DNA of 26,135 nt, taken from positions 1 to 26,135 of the forward strand of contig JBBISA010000056.1 of assembly GCA_037441525.1 (NCBI GenBank), in the 5' to 3' direction. The notes under the pieces were generated by a model, which did not search any database, was not told the DNA's origin, and saw nothing but the letters and a program-made list of their open reading frames with translations. Both the position numbers and the translations under genes were made by a program. Each line of letters starts with the position of its first letter. Within the stretch, counting starts at the first letter, position 1. Source of the stretch: SKVR01 sp037441525. Lineage in GTDB: Bacteria > Bacteroidota > Bacteroidia > Bacteroidales > UBA7960. This document shows positions 25,202-26,135 of the stretch, one piece after another.

Positions 25202-26135
25202 TTAATAAGCCGGTTTTAATATCACCGTTTGGTTCTGAGGCCCAGCTTTTGCCTCTTCCCATGTTTTGTAAATTGTGAGAGAGTAATAATGCCCTCTTGC
25301 CCAGTCATCAATAAAAGCATTATAGCCTTTGTTGGCAGGGTTGCCGGACTGCCCGCCCGGATACACTCCCCAAGCCCTGGGGGGCGACGATAATTCTACC
25401 ACCATACGCCACGATGGTGCATGGTTATTGCGGATTGCGTTGGGCGAGTCTGCATGGCCACTGTTCATAAGCCTTGGTTGGTTAAGCGCCTTGATATTGA
25501 GCAAATGGTTAATGGTTGACCCATTGAAACGCCACCAAAACCATTTTTCGCCCGGGGGGCCATATTCGTTTTCAAGCTTTTGAATGGTTTCCTGAAGAGT
25601 AATGAACAATAATGCTGCGGTGTTGGGCAATTCTCCAAACAGTTGCTTGTAGGTTTCGGCGGGTTTTTCGTGGAATAGTACCCGGTAGGAAATATCGGTT
25701 GGGGGTCGCAAAGGCCTGAAATCCTTGATAGGCTCCATTAATGACTCCCACAACCGTGTGGTTATTGCGCGCTGCCACTGGTCGAAAATAGTAGCATTTA
25801 TGCTGGTAGCAGTGTTCTTCAGGTCCCAGACACGCAAGGAGTCTATTGCGCCATGGAGTGTTGCAGTTCTCACAGAATCGGGGAACCGGGAAATGTAAAC
25901 CATCACAGAATCGATCATGCGCATTAGATGTGTTTCTGCCCAGAAACTGTGGTTATTCATTTGCAGTTGCTTCATATCGCCGGAGGTGAATTTTTTGCTC
26001 TCATCCAGGGTTTTGTTGATGGTGGAGATGCGGGCAGGGTTGGCAAAATTCCAGCCGTGATAGAAGGGATAGGAAGCAGGGGAAGTTTGCTGGTTGGCAG
26101 AACTTACATAACCACGGGGGGGATTTAATTCGTGG
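25202..26135 (-). CDS. Penicillin amidase (S45) family hydrolase, 5' part outside the window
   Basis: C-terminal ~310 residues of an Ntn-hydrolase of the penicillin amidase/acylase family, which cleaves acyl amide bonds, for instance in beta-lactams or acyl-homoserine lactones. The frame stays open through the right edge and includes the conserved NPPRGYVSSANQ and YPFYHGW, followed by the linker before KQLQMNNHSFWAE. The end has PSWRMVVELS, then WGVYPGGQSGNP, and a DDWARGHYYSLTIYK stretch, matching the family's C-terminal region. The nucleophile Ser at the start of the beta chain and the signal peptide lie beyond 26135. Family members are exported and self-cleaved. It is followed by a small membrane protein gene. 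Confidence 0.88.
   Translation of the reverse strand, partial: HELNPPRGYVSSANQQTSPASYPFYHGWNFANPARISTINKTLDESKKFTSGDMKQLQMNNHSFWAETHLMRMIDSVMVYISRFPDSVRTATLHGAIDSLRVWDLKNTATSINATIFDQWQRAITTRLWESLMEPIKDFRPLRPPTDISYRVLFHEKPAETYKQLFGELPNTAALLFITLQETIQKLENEYGPPGEKWFWWRFNGSTINHLLNIKALNQPRLMNSGHADSPNAIRNNHAPSWRMVVELSSPPRAWGVYPGGQSGNPANKGYNAFIDDWARGHYYSLTIYKTWEEAKAGPQNQTVILKPAY

Noticed and set aside
1..26135. CRISPR array, tRNA, rRNA, insertion sequence or phage attachment site
   Set aside because: No regularly spaced direct repeats, cloverleaf-like sequences, rRNA text, transposase or integrase were found on either strand.

Overview
The window looks like a piece of a Bacteroidota chromosome, probably Bacteroidales/Marinilabiliales-like. 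Evidence: type IX secretion (T9SS) sorting domains, SprB repeats, a regulator-propeller protein, lipoprotein-type glycan enzymes, TTTG / TAnnTTTG promoters instead of sigma-70 boxes, a LysRS with a C-terminal extension, and a CcmE whose haem-binding residue is Cys. No rRNA, tRNA, CRISPR array or transposase gene was recognised.

Layout. 10-1980 (-): sensor-propeller gene with an in-frame TAA. 2349-6116 (-): lipoprotein GH2 beta-galactosidase-like enzyme with a lectin-like domain inserted late in its barrel. Divergent from it, 6518-10900 (+) is a uronate-catabolism block: LacI regulator, kduI (interrupted by TAG), kduD and a DUF4861 lipoprotein. A perfect 16-bp palindrome lies before both lacI and kduI and is very likely the LacI operator. 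10901-11852 has no gene but holds a structured GC-rich element. 11853-14412 (+) is a decayed Rhs locus: a T9SS cargo protein with a TAG in its signal peptide, an Rhs/SpvB N-terminal fragment with a frameshift, an Rhs core joined to it after loss of the middle of the gene, an unrecognised AT-rich C-terminal tip, and a small three-helix membrane protein that is a candidate immunity protein. A REP-like hairpin follows. 14747-18382 (+) is a large T9SS-secreted adhesin with eight SprB-like repeats.

18438-20505 (+) is a compact cytochrome c maturation cluster (ccmB, ccmC, a 50-residue ccmD-like gene, ccmE) without ccmA, ccmF or ccmH. 20780-24755 (+) reads as one transcription unit: lysS, a GH3-family acyl-acid amido synthetase and a LysE-type exporter. 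On the minus strand at the right edge are a penicillin-amidase family hydrolase (cut by the edge) and a small membrane protein.

The two halves differ. Four genes in the left 14 kb carry in-frame stops, frameshifts or deletions, while the conserved genes to the right are intact. The two most attractive new leads are the orphan Rhs tip with its membrane partner, and the linkage of a GH3 amino-acid-conjugating enzyme to an amino-acid exporter. Identities come from reading the translated sequence without database searches.
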